From Ignelater luminosus (taxonomy: Eukaryota > Arthropoda > Insecta > Coleoptera > Elateridae): a DNA stretch of 64,000 nucleotides. The stretch's first letter is position 1, and each line of letters begins with the position of its first letter. Both the position numbers and the translations under genes were made by a program. The stretch lies in assembly GCA_011009095.1 (NCBI GenBank), contig VTPC01091012.1:122773-186772 (forward strand), read 5' to 3'. Below the pieces are notes generated by a model, which worked only from the letters and a program-made list of their open reading frames with translations, was not told the origin of the DNA and ran no database searches. Shown here piece after piece: positions 1-12,160 of the stretch.

Positions 1-3000
1 CCATTACTAATGTCGCACACTCAACCTAGTGTACATTATACTGAAACTAGTGAATGAATGCAAAGACAAGATTTTATTTCCCAGAAATATAAAATTATGC
101 AAGGATGAACCATCATACCTCCGGATGATCGTTTCGTCCTTGTTTGGATTCATTAGTGAAAGATAATAACAAAACAACAATCAATGCTTCCGTATAAGCT
201 TTATGCTGGTTATGCAGAAATACTAATATAACATTAACAGCATGAGAAGGTTTAGGCGACATCTAATGGGGAGTGATATTCATTCATATTTTCTTTTTCG
301 AAAATAATATTTAAACCAAAGTAGTGTACGTACACTCAAAGTAATGTATATTTACACTCTGGGATTTTACACACTCAAAAGGTTAATTAAATTTCTTATG
401 CATTTTTCTTAGCACTAATTAACCACAGCCATTATCATTTTTACCGCTCCCGAATTTTTTACTGTGTGCACTTACAAGTTCCTGTTTCTTGGTAATTCCG
501 TTATAAAGTCTTTTAAAAACGCATGATATAATGAAGCAGAAGAATTACAAGTTACACAATTTTTAGATTTTCTTGAAAACTCGTCGAATAGAAACAAATA
601 GAATAAATTGGGATTTATCGTTAACATACTCTTCGATCTAAAGATATACATATTCAACCCAACTGATTAAGACAATATGACAAAAGTCGGTGGCAAAACC
701 AAAACATCTCCAACAATGAAGTCGACTAAAAAATCCAAGTAATAAATATTAATGAAAGCGGCACAATCAAGCAATCTGAGACTGAAAATGTAAGCAGCAT
801 CCAAAAACAGACGCTCATATGAAAACATAAAACAAGACACCAAACCAAAAATTATGGAGAGAACCCAGCATGCATATCTAGATATATTTTGTGGCACCAC
901 TGGGGGACATTCTGAAAAAACCAAATACGTGTCTGTTCATTTCCGGGTTAGAATTACCAGCAAAGATTTCGTTGAAATCAAAGAGAGAACGATCCTGACC
1001 TCCACTTGTTTGTTCTTCTTTCAATTTCTTTCTATATTTTCTGTTCTTGTTATTCGACATCTTTTGTAAATGTCAGACAGGTTACTGATATCACGTTACA
1101 AAAAGTTGCTTGTTTTTGACAACTTCAGGCACATTTAATGAATTGGTATGAATCACCTAGCTTTCCATTGAAAAACTAAACTCAGACTTCTTCATTTACT
1201 GTGGGCAAATTCAGGGCAAGCAACAGCTTCCCTTTTGCTTGAGTTTGTATATCGTAAGATGCACTACTGATAAGTGGAATATACCTCTTAACCATTAGAT
1301 TGGTACAAAAATCAGTAAAAACAATAAATAGCTCAGTTCGAAATCTAACTTTTCAAATGAATAACTTTTTTGTTTTACTTCAACTTTATTTGTTTTTATT
1401 TCTATCCTTTTTTACATATTAATTAAAGAAGAAACAAAATAAAAAAAATTTACAGCATAATAAACAATTTTTTTGACTTACAAAGGCGTAATGGTAGAAA
1501 TATACGCCTACGTTTTTATACCATCATTTTTTCCAAAGAAAAAAATGTAAAAGGTACAATAACTGTAATACTTTCAGAACCAACTACTATCGTTTGAGAG
1601 AAACTAAAACGCTGAAACTTTATTTTAGCCAGCTAATTACAGGCTTACATTGGACCTTTTTTTTGTAAAAAAAAGAATGCGTAATTTCATTTTATTTCGT
1701 TTACTAAACTAAAAAAAGTTTACACAGGATTAGGAGTACCAAAATAGAAGGTAATCAGTAATACCCCGTTGTAAAAGAAACGTACAATAACGTTATTCTT
1801 TGTTAGAAAGAAAACCTTTTTTTGGTTACGAATTTATGTACAAAACCTCCCATTTGTTCCTTCTAAACTATCGCCAAAGGAAACATCATGGCTACATAGT
1901 ATTTGAGTACATAAAAGAAAACAACAAGAAATAATATTGGTTTAGAAACTTTATTAAATTTGCACCATTCATCAGAGTTCTAAATAACATTCGGTTCTAA
2001 AAGGTCTGTTTTGCTATTCGTGAAAATTTGTAAATGTGTAGGGGTTTAACGTGGGCGGTAGAAGGGTTGACGTACGTAATCATTAAGTCGAAACCTTAAA
2101 CGTCAGTAATTTAAACACATATCGTCTTTAAATTCCTGTTCTACAAATGTCTAGAATAGTAATTCTCCATGAAAGGTAAACTTGTCCCATCGGAAGGTAT
2201 CCTTTGAAAACCGCACGCCACAATTTCCGCCGAGTACTCTAAACCTAAACGAGTTTTCCTGTCTTTAGTTAGCTTAAACTCTAAGATCAAATGAGGATAA
2301 TCCCTCTGTTGAATATTTTACAGACCGCTTTAAAATATTTACAGGAGGAGAATTCTTTGTTCGTTTTTTTCCGCTCTATTTTTCTAATATGCAATAATTT
2401 CGTAATGGCTGCAGAAATTACCCACTTCGAATACGAGAGCATGGGTTGGACATTAAATAAAATTGAGAGGCTTAACGTGCCACTAAAAAAGCAATAAAAA
2501 AATGCTAAAAACAGCTCGACAAAATCCCTATCACGGATACATTTTTACATTTTTATATACACAAAAGAGAATTATTATTACCAAGAAAAGATTATTTAAA
2601 ACAATAACCTCAAAACGTTTTCCAATCCATTGATTTTTCGTTTTAGCATAAAAATTTCCTCCAACAGACATATTAACTGATAATAAATGTCTTTCGCTTG
2701 ATTAATAGTGGTCGTGTTTCAAATCTTCGCATTAGCGGAACGGAAAAGTTGGAAAAGCTCTAAAGGAAAGGCGAAAACTGTGTACGTAATGTCTCAGAAA
2801 CTAGGGTCAGTTTACTAAAATTGTAACGTATTTTCCTTAAGAAAACTAGAAGTTTCATTATATTATTCTTTTTTTATATTTTTGTAATTTACACCATAAA
2901 CTCAAATAAAGAATTCAAAGTGAAAAAACGTGTACGCACAGCAGGTGTCTAAAAAAACTAATATTTATTCTCGTTTGCATGTTAAAGTAGAAGTAATCTT

Positions 3001-5921
3001 ACTTTATAATTTTGCAATTACCCAAAATGTCGATCTTTATGTTGTTAAATAAATTACATCATTAAGAGGGCTCAGTATAATTATCTAGGCAGTATTAGCT
3101 TTGAGATTATGGACCTCCTTTGAGATTACACTTACAAATTTGTAAGATCAATTTATTATTTTTGATCCACTGTCTTAGCATTATTATTTGCGAACTCCCT
3201 GTATTAATAGTGCAGAAAATAAAAGCATTAAACTCTGCACAAGTCGCGAACTAACTTGTTCTTATTACTAGTTATGAAATTAGTTAATTTAGCTTGAAAC
3301 CGATTTTGAAGATTCCTTATTAAATTCTCTAGATGGTAATATCTCTATTTAATAATACACATCAAAGCAACAGTAGCACACATAATATACAAAAGCTTTC
3401 GCTCTTATGTCACGGCTTTGCTACACCAACGAACGCGCTCACCTGAAGTTTAATAGTTAAAATCAGAAATTATGGGAACACAATCTATATCATTCCAATA
3501 GCATTACCTACTCGAACTGAATAGTAGATTAGAAAAGGCAAGGTCAATTCGTATAAAATCGGAATTTATATTCGATCTACCGTCTCTCTTCACGATGTTA
3601 AAAGGCCAACGCCTGCTTTGCACATCAAAGATAAAAAAATCCACCCACAAGGAAAGTGAAACGCTCCGAGGGCCACTTGAATGAAAAATTTGTATGCAAA
3701 AGAAACACCCAGATTCAAATACTACAGAAATCACGTGGCTACGAGGAAGCTTATAACCGGAAATATTTGAACAAGGAGAAAAAATATTCCTTCCCCTGTA
3801 TTACTGAATTTATGTTACGAAATTTAATTTTTTTAATTAAAATCTAGAAACGAATGTCACGGCTTCGTTTTCTTAATTAAGCCAAAGATAAATGTAGGGA
3901 TATTATCAGCTCAAAGAAAAAAAATACCACTTGGAAAGTAATTCATAAAAATAGAAAACGCACAAAAAATGGGAAAAAACAAAACGTACCTGTTAACTAT
4001 CTGTAAACAGGCACGAATGATACTGAATACAACATAAATTCGCCTGGAAAAGAATTATTTCATGATATAAATTTTGAATACAACAGTGTTACCACAAAGA
4101 ACAAATTTCAAAGAGAAATTATTTAGTATTTCTATGCAAACTATATTTAGAAAAGATAAAAGCTACTGTACTCCAACGAGGTAAATAAATCTACAATTTA
4201 AGGCAAAGAAAGATTCAGTGTAGACACATCAACAAAGAGAAAATATACCCGAACAATTAGAGGTAATAACAAAGTTGACAAAATAAAAGAAGGTGAGCGT
4301 TTTCATGTGTAGTGTTAACCGCTAAAAATCATCGGAGACCATTTACCAAGTTCTTTCGCCATTTAAAATGAAGATCTGGCAAGGAGCTAGAGAGATACTT
4401 CACAGTTTTCTTTCAAATGAGTAAGAAAACAATCTTAAGTGTACATATACACGTTACATACCATCATTAGAACTCGCTTGCTAATAAACAGAAGCAATTG
4501 ATATCCGGTTTCCATTCCAAAGCCATCCTGACCTTTCTAAAAAATCCCAAGTCAGACTTTTACAAAAGTTTGTAAGAAGTGAACAATTAACGATAATAAT
4601 TTTTACAACCCAATAGGTTCACTCATCCTATCGTTTTTGACTTTCGCTTTACTTAAAAAGAACGCAAGGGAGTCTTCTGGATGAAACCCCTGGACTCGCA
4701 AAGCGCTTCCACTGATAATGCTTGGATCAACGGATCCGCTTTCTTTTCGTGGCTTTTGTCGAATGTGTGACACCTATCAAGAAAAAAAAGATTCTTGTAC
4801 CTGACAATGGTGACCTTCCTATCTTTCATTCCGCATCAACAAACAAGAATCAGCAGTTGAACAGATCGGTTTTGGTTCGTTGAAGACGTTCTTCGACGGT
4901 GGAACATAAACGCTGCAACCAAATTTTGATTTCCTGGTATATGACCATTGTGATTACAATGTGTTCGATGATCAAAATTTTGTTCCTGCAACCGTTACAT
5001 ATTGCAGAGGTAGTAGATCAAGGTATCCTATAATTGCTTTATTCATTTTTTCCAAAAAGTTTTAAGCCAAGTCTGAGCAATTTATTCTTGGTCCATTAAC
5101 GATGTCCAAGACTTCCTCAAAACTTAAACAGTCAACATTTGTTGTTTTTTCGCATTAAAGCAATGTGAACACATTCTTTGATTTTTCTGCATTTCCAGAT
5201 TACCACCATGGAATTTTAAAATAAAAAACAGAAAAGAAAACAAGAATTCTAAGCAGTACAGCACAGGTTCCAAAAATCTAGACATTTAGGCATGGTCTTG
5301 CCTGATTTAATCGAAATTAATGAAACTGAAGATGAGTGCTCTTCTCTGTTGACATTATCTGTGCTAAAGAGCTTTTACTGCAGTTTTATTTGGGCTAAAA
5401 GAAAGATGTATTTTGAGGCAACCAAAATGCCTGCTCTACTTAAAGTTGTCTTTTCAATACAAAGATTATTGAAATATTGTATCGACGAGATCCCTTCCGC
5501 TTTTCTTTCAAACGGTCGAAGAGCAAATAGAACAAAAGTAATTTTTTAGCAGCTCGCAAAAATTGTTCATACGTTCTTCGACAAAATAACGCACTAACAA
5601 CAACCACCAAACCGATACTGTAACAAATTTTATACTTTGGTCTCTGAAAGAAAATATAAGGATCCTATCCGAAATATCCATTTTAAGCAGATTTCATTCG
5701 AGTGAAACCAAATCGTCTTGGTCCAAATGCACTCGAGATTTACCACAACGTTCCTGGTAAAATGAAAGAATCGTTGTCAAGTCATTAAATATCTTGAAGT
5801 GGAGTAAAAGAAGAGTTCTTTATTTTTCAAAATGCAATGTTGCTGGTATTTGGCTTTTCTTTTTAAAGTTGAATGGTCTTGTGAAGTTTGAATATCAGAT
5901 AGTTGGGTCGTAATCGACCAT
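1..5921. other. AT-rich non-coding DNA, no gene seen
   Basis: This block is dominated by A/T runs and stop-dense frames. The open frames here are under 90 codons, overlap each other on both strands and show no domain I recognise. Positions 4620-5030 are slightly richer in GC and could be an old, unrecognisable repeat, but no motif survives. I see no promoter, RNA gene or tandem array. Confidence 0.6.
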
Positions 5922-5951
5922 TCGTTCCATGAAGCCACAACCATGGAACGA
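5922..5951. repeat. Perfect 10-bp hairpin with 10-nt loop
   Basis: The arm TCGTTCCATG (5922-5931) is followed by a 10-base spacer and its exact reverse complement (5942-5951). No T-run follows and no gene adjoins it, so there is no reason to call it a terminator. It could be a short palindromic protein-binding site or chance. Confidence 0.5.
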
Positions 5952-6065
5952 TTATTATATCCTTATATCTCTATTCGTGCCATTCTTCAAAAAAACACAT
6001 GCCATAACGGTATGTCTAATGATCAGGAGCTAATTCTCTTTTGTTTCATGTTTCATGATGACACA

Positions 6066-6077
6066 TGCGCCTGCGCA
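6066..6077. promoter_or_regulatory. NRF-1/Erect-wing-like site
   Basis: TGCGCCTGCGCA closely matches the palindromic NRF-1 consensus (YGCGCAYGCGCR), which its insect orthologue Erect wing also binds. CpG-containing 12-mers of this kind are rare by chance in such AT-rich DNA. No coding exon follows within view, so whether it marks a promoter or an enhancer is unknown. Confidence 0.3.
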
Positions 6078-7025
6078 ATCTGAATTAGCATATCTAAACT
6101 ATTAACCAACCAAACAATTTATATCCTTTTTACCGGCCACCTCTCTGACTTAACGTTTATAGCAAGTTTCCATGTTTCCTAAAAATATTAATTTCACACT
6201 ATAATTTGAAAATTTCTAGCAGTTAGAAGTGAACTTTCAAGGATTTTGAACGTCATCTTTTGTAGTCATATCCTAGGTAAACTATATTTAAAGGTAGCTA
6301 ACCATCTACTTGCAAAGCTCGTGTTCTTATAGGACAGAAAAACTACAATATGAAAGCACATTAAATGGTACTTGGGAAATGAAATCATATTCGATCAATT
6401 CTAGTTGGCCAAATAAAGTCAAGTCATCAAGGTATAAAAAGTAACTCTCGTATAGTTCAACTTTTCTATTTTTACAAATTTCCAAGAAAAAAAGAACATA
6501 TTAAGTAAAACATATTTGTAGCTTACCATTAATCTCAATATTGAATTCATCGATATGAATACGGCGCCGAACAAAATTGATTAAATAATTCGAAGTATTA
6601 TTATAAGCGTAAGTAATTACGACATTTTTTTCTAACCTTCAGACAAAATACATTTTGATGGATTGTTAACCGGTATTACTTGGTACAAACACTAATTCTC
6701 ATTTTCATTTAAATATTAAGCGTAAGTATTATAAATTCAAACTAAACAAAATTAACGAGACTTTATTTTTAGAAGTAGGGGATGTTTATCATTTTACTTT
6801 CGACCTACCTAATTACAATTATTTTGTTAGAAGGCAAAAGTTAACCTGCATATGAAATTTAAAAGAAAAATGTTTAAAAAAATAATAATGAAAGAACAAG
6901 CCTGTTGGTTTACAGACGACAAAGATTCATTAAAAAAAGGTTAAACAACGTAAATCCTGATTAACTTCCTGCAAATCTTGTGACATTTACTTTTCCGATT
7001 TCCGGTCTCCTGTGCACTTTTGGGT

Positions 7026-7045
7026 TCTCTCTCTCTCACACACAC
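7026..7045 (+). repeat. Compound microsatellite (TC)n(AC)n
   Basis: A short run of TC dinucleotides passes directly into AC dinucleotides, about 20 bases in all. It is a simple-sequence tract in non-coding DNA. Confidence 0.85.
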
Positions 7046-7839
7046 TATTATAACGAGTTAAAAAGAATAAAAATAAAATGTAATTGAAAACCGCAGAAAC
7101 TCTACTGAAACATCTCTTTTTAGAAATTTTTAATAAAATAAAATTTGAAATATCGAAATACTGTTTGTTCTTTTTTGTGTGTATTACATGTTTGTTTAGG
7201 AATCTGAAAAACCTGTAACAACGTTTGTATGTAAATTTGAAACAGGGGTGAGTAGGTATTAGTTGACAGGTCGCACTTGTCTATATTGAAACAAAAACGA
7301 GAACCCTTTCGGCAAAGTATAACATTTTTATCCTGCATCAAGTGTGGGATGAGTTAAAATTTAAATAATTCCACGCCATGTATTTACATATTTATTTTTA
7401 TCACTTTTTAAAAAATCCTATCTAATTAAATTACACGAAAAAGGGAATCCGATTCTAATAATAATTCCATGAATATTTAATTGATTACGCAAACAACCGA
7501 AATTGGTAATTACACCGATCAGGAAATATTTGTCCCAACTGTCAATCAATAAGCAATTCACGTGAATCTTATCCAAGTTCAAGCACTTTTCCCTGTGAAA
7601 GACTAAATATAACTTTAAAAATAAATTGTTAACATGCAAGTTTGAAAGATCAATAAATCAATAGGGTCTCTCCTTCCCATTGATACCAAGCAAGAACAGT
7701 AACAATGTAACACATAACCCCCGAGCAATGGTTTCTCCGATAACCCATTACTAAAGCGTCGCATATTGCACCGATATACGCGATATCCGTACAAACTAAC
7801 ATTAATTAAGCACAAAAGGAAACCAAACCCCTTGTCCGT

Positions 7840-7990
7840 TTCAGGAAAACCGAGAACAACGACAATTAATCTCGAGACGATCTCACTTGGCCAATTTGCA
7901 TTTAGCGATGCAAACCACGGGAGATTTTAAGATTATATCACGCCCACACGTACCAGGTTTCATACATAGCAAATCCAGCGTAATTTCGTT
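7840..7990. promoter_or_regulatory. Candidate conserved non-coding element with paired octamers
   Basis: This patch has clearly more G+C than its flanks. It contains a perfect POU octamer ATTTGCAT (7894-7901) and an inverted partner ATGCAAA (7908-7914) only six bases further on, plus an ATTAAT homeodomain-type core at 7865-7870. No frame is open. The composition and the clustered binding cores look like an enhancer, but this is pattern reading only; conservation was not tested. Confidence 0.3.
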
Positions 7991-10639
7991 AATAGGCGCC
8001 AATGTATTCACAAAAAGAAGACAAGACAGTCTTTTACTAAGATACTCTTGAGAAGCTGACATTTTAACACGGTTTTCAACATTTAAAATTCATGAATAAA
8101 AAAGGTAATTCTCTAATTACGTGTGGAATAATGTTTAAATCAGTTAAATATCATGAACAATTAAGTATTCCATTAATTTTAAAATATCAAATAGTATTGT
8201 TTTATCAACGTTTTAAAATCATGTAAAAACATTTTTAATAATGCAAAATATAATCGTTTTTAGCAAATATCTAGTAAGCCGTGAACTTTTTTGAAAAAAC
8301 AAAAGCATAACTAAACTGATCTCCAAAATAGCCAAACCTTTTCTAATTTAACCGACTTTGTATTTTTTACAATTTCCGAGATACCAATAGTGAGCATCGA
8401 AATGTGGACACACTGTAGAGTTATTGTCACAGTACAAATTTCTTAATCTGCTGTAGATTGTTTTAGCAATTTTCGTCACTGCTAAGTACCATTTTTCTTT
8501 AATTCTTACAGCATAAAGTTACAAACTTGAAAAATTAATTAGAAAAGCAAGTTTCCACAAGGATTTTTGCCAACAGTACAGAAGAATTTTAGAAACAGTA
8601 CTCAACATTTTCCAGTCTATTTTTATTTAGAATAACCTGTGCGTATCAAATTCACAAAGAGAACTCCCTTGTCGTAGATTTAATTTTGACAAAGAAACTT
8701 ATAAAAACGTTTGTTTATAAAAACTAGCAGAATATAAATCAAAAACATTGCCGAGTGTTTTTGTAAATATTATAGTAAATTGTACGACAAAATAAAACAA
8801 AAGCAATAACGGGGAAATTCAACCAACGCAAATTAAACCTACGCAATTTATTCATTTCAGTATTTCTCCTTTTTTTCTCAATTTCAAGCAAATAAATACA
8901 CCTGTTTCATTATCCTTCTTTTTATCGTTTTGCAAAATGGTCCTAATGTATTTTCTAATTGGAAAAAAAAGAAGAAAAACAATAAAACATTTAAGTATTT
9001 AATTTAATGTTTTATTCGACAATTCTGCCGATATAAATCGAATGCCACACTTTTATATCCTCTTTTAATACCGTCGCCACATGAAAATAAAATTATGTAC
9101 TAAAAAAATAAAGTAATTACGTACTTCACTTTCGTTAAATAGAAGTAAAAAAAAAAAACTTAAGATAAACGAGATCCTAATTGAAAACTTGTTTACAACT
9201 TGAACAGCCGTAATTTCACCCATTTATTCCATCAAAACCACAAGAAATATATTACAGAAATTAATGATCATTATTTTACCGAGGGGGAAAGTGGCGCATG
9301 ATCATAACAATTTCAGTAGGAATAACACTTACAGTTGGATAAAAAGACAATGGAAGAAATGCAATAAAAAAGTACATCAACAATAAAACTTCCTAAAAAT
9401 CTCTCACGATAAAGTTGCAAATTCATTTACCCCTAAGGAACGATCCGATAGCAAAAAAAGGGTCGTTTGTGCTTTGTACTTTTTTTACATAATACAGACA
9501 AAAGTTTTCAGTACTTTTAAAAGTTTAAAGTATTTTGGGTATAGCCATGGGGGAAATAACCCGTACATGTTGTATATCTACATCGAATCTAATTGCATAA
9601 TGGCGTCGTAAATTTTAACTAGAACCGATTTAAATTACAATTAGGGAAGAGACATCAATTTAACAAACGTTAATTGCATTATTAAGATTTGTTTAGCAGG
9701 TGAAATCCTGAATTCCTGACCTATCCCAAGTGACGAGCAGTAGGAACAACATACCATTCGTTCCACGTTGATGGAGTAATTTGTAAAGTGTATGATGCAT
9801 TAAGTGAGTCGGGGACATTAATGGACCCTAACCGCGGCTGATGTACGAACATATCAGGGGTTAGGTGTTGTGCAACTAGACGGCTCCGCCAATTTAGTGT
9901 TGAAGATGTCGCATCAACGAAAGATAAACAATGTTTAGTGATGGTTTGACCCTTCGCATAATGTTTATGTAATTCGATTTTAAAAAAACCCAACAAAATC
10001 GTCTTGATCTCATTAATTACGTTTATGAGTATGTGCCTAATCCTTAGATTCCTAATTAACGATGTACTTCCCTCTTAGAAAATTCCGACTTTCTTTTACA
10101 GTCACATCTTTACTTGCCGATTTCAGCTATTTCAGTACAGTACAAAAATTTATTTCAGTCATTAGATAATACATTTGATAATCAGTATATTGCATTTCTT
10201 TCATTATTTTGATAGCAGTAAACAGTACTAGCAATTTTGGTAGACAGAGGCCTAAAGAATTTAAATCACTAATTCTGGAATTTTCTGAAGTATTAAACAG
10301 GTAATACTTTGCATATATTAAGAAACATAGACTAGGCTAACTTCTTCGGCTTATTGTCATGTAACGACGTATTTGATCTTATATACATCCAAAAGGTTGG
10401 GGCATAGCATAATTGCAGACTCCTGCGATAAAAATTAAAAGATTTAACCCAACTTACCTATATCCAAAATCGTCTCGTTAAGTCGGTATAAGGCGTGAAA
10501 GTTTGTTAAAAAAAAATTAATTTGGCGTATAAAAATAGTTGGCTTTGATCGATTGTTATAATTTTTGGTATGGAATGTTTTGTGACTATAAGTTGGTTTT
10601 GGTCTTCATCAATAAGTTGTAAGTGTATTAAACAAAAAT
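7991..10639. other. AT-rich non-coding DNA
   Basis: No gene is recognised. A 91-codon minus-strand frame at 9721-9996 is GC-richer than its surroundings but has no recognisable domain, no convincing splice sites and no compositional bias typical of a protein. I do not annotate it as coding. Confidence 0.55.
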
Positions 10640-11500
10640 GTCGCAATACAAATTTGGTGATAACTTTTTAGTATCTTGGTTGAGAAGTTTCAATTTTTTT
10701 CTCAAAATGGATAGTTTAGAAACATTTTTGTGTCTTTAAATTTTTGATAACGCTTAAGGTATATATTTTTCTATTGCCTGAGGACAACAAGATAGTTTGA
10801 AGACATCAACAATTCGTATTGGCACTGCAATTCTAAGTGGTGAAGCAACTTTTTAATTAAGACTGCGCCAATCGATCAGGTCAATGTAGTCCAAAGCCTG
10901 GAAGTTCATTTTGGAAACGGTGAAGTTTCTTAAATTAGTTTTTATATGTTTGTATTACTCGAGCTCTCCAGAATGTGGCTGATAACATTGCTCAAGAAAT
11001 TATTTCAGGATTGTCAAAGATAATGTCTTGAAGGTATAATGATACATCATTAGTAGTTAGCACTATCCTTACGTGATGGATTTAATCTTATGCCAAACCA
11101 CATCGAGGTGTAGATCTTGAAGATGTAATCGATTGATGTAATAACAAAAACAAAGAATTTGGTTCGGCGACGTATAAACGCAAAAAACGACTAGCAGTTA
11201 TCAACCACCTCGCGTGAGATATCTTTCCGAGACACACTGAAGCTAGATGTTTAAGAGAGCGACCTGTAGAAACAGCTTGACGTATCTTAAACAGATATTT
11301 TTAATTTGCTTTCCGCACATTTTTAGTTTTTTCCCAATCGGATTGGAGATATTTTGTGGACCTAAATGTAGTGTTAGATGCCTTAATTTCGACAGTTCAC
11401 TGGCATGAAACTGATGAATTGATCGTTGAAGCGGCTTCCCAAGTTCTCTTGTCAGTGTTGATGTAGACGCCATTTTCGAAAAGGTGGTCCACTATAGAAT
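10640..11500 (-). pseudogene. Fossil of an uncharacterised multi-copy invertebrate family
   Basis: Read on the minus strand, separate pieces recall an uncharacterised protein family that is repeated in many arthropod and cnidarian genomes. Seen here: LGKPLQRSIHQFHASEL near 11430-11380, SNPIGKKL near 11340, a basic/aromatic block resembling the family's RWLT..R.LRLYV signature near 11210-11150, and NFQALDYIDLIDW near 10906-10868. A weak relic of the family's CHTQAVERCV block lies near 10790-10760. The order matches the family order as I remember it. The copy is clearly decayed, with many breaks, and is not functional. Whether the family is a mobile element or repeatedly duplicated host genes is, to my knowledge, unsettled. 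No terminal repeats were found. Confidence 0.6.
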
Positions 11501-11799
11501 TTTTAGAACCCGTTACTAAACCTTGTGCAGAACAGATGTAACTTAAGTACTTATTATAGATACACTAGCATTTTTGATGCAATAGTGAACGCTCAAGATA
11601 TATTTAGAACTGCATTTCTTAATTGCCATAAAAGACTATTCTTGCGCTCTACTGGATTTTGAAATTTAAAATTTCATGTTTTTACTGCACCTTAATATAC
11701 AGGTCCTACATCAATTTTCCTAAAAACTACTTCCGTTATATCTGGATGTGTAGTCAAAGCCACCACTAATGTTATGATTCGGCCATTCAGCGTTGCCGA

Positions 11800-12160
11800 A
11801 TTCTTTTCAGGACCCTCCCCCCCTTAAGACCGTGGCAGTGATAAGGAAAGCACTTCAGTAGCCTGCAAAACCTAACAACCGCGCACCTCAGGAAGCCTTC
11901 AGCAAGCGAAACCACCAGGAAAGCACGACAAAGGTTGAACATGACAATACACCAACCTTCCCCCATTGGCTTGGACGTCCGTCAGGCTGAGTGGAAAGAT
12001 GTTACAGCCGAATGCAAAAATTTTGTAATCTGGAAAGACTTCGACAGGCATAAATTTGTGAAAGTAGAACAGATGCTAGTTTTGCAAGTCGAACATTATT
12101 GTTCAGGTATCTGACAAGCAACAAGAAGGGGCTTTTTCTATTCCATGTACCTCCGTCAGT
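11800..12160. other. GC-richer patch of unknown origin
   Basis: Base composition rises abruptly here (CCCTCCCCCC, GGACGTCCGTCAGG and similar runs) beside the fossil on its left. Short frames are open on both strands but none is recognisable. It may be a further fragment of the same or another decayed repeat. No terminal repeats or host exon signals are seen. Confidence 0.3.

Larger units (their letters stand above)
5952..7839. other. AT-rich non-coding DNA
   Basis: Apart from the NRF-1-like site at 6066-6077 and the dinucleotide tract at 7026-7045, I see nothing specific. Open frames at 7120-7341, 7418-7639 and 7615-7815 (minus strand) are AT-driven and featureless. Confidence 0.55.

Noticed and set aside
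878-1060. Possible Harbinger-type transposase start (HVFGFFRMSP)
   Set aside because: FFRMSP resembles the PIF/Harbinger FRMS/TP word, but the piece ends nine residues later and neighbouring frames give no further match. No terminal repeats are seen.
9721-9996. 91-codon minus-strand open frame with raised GC
   Set aside because: No known motif, no splice pair and no start context of note. It may be a worn repeat, but nothing supports a gene.
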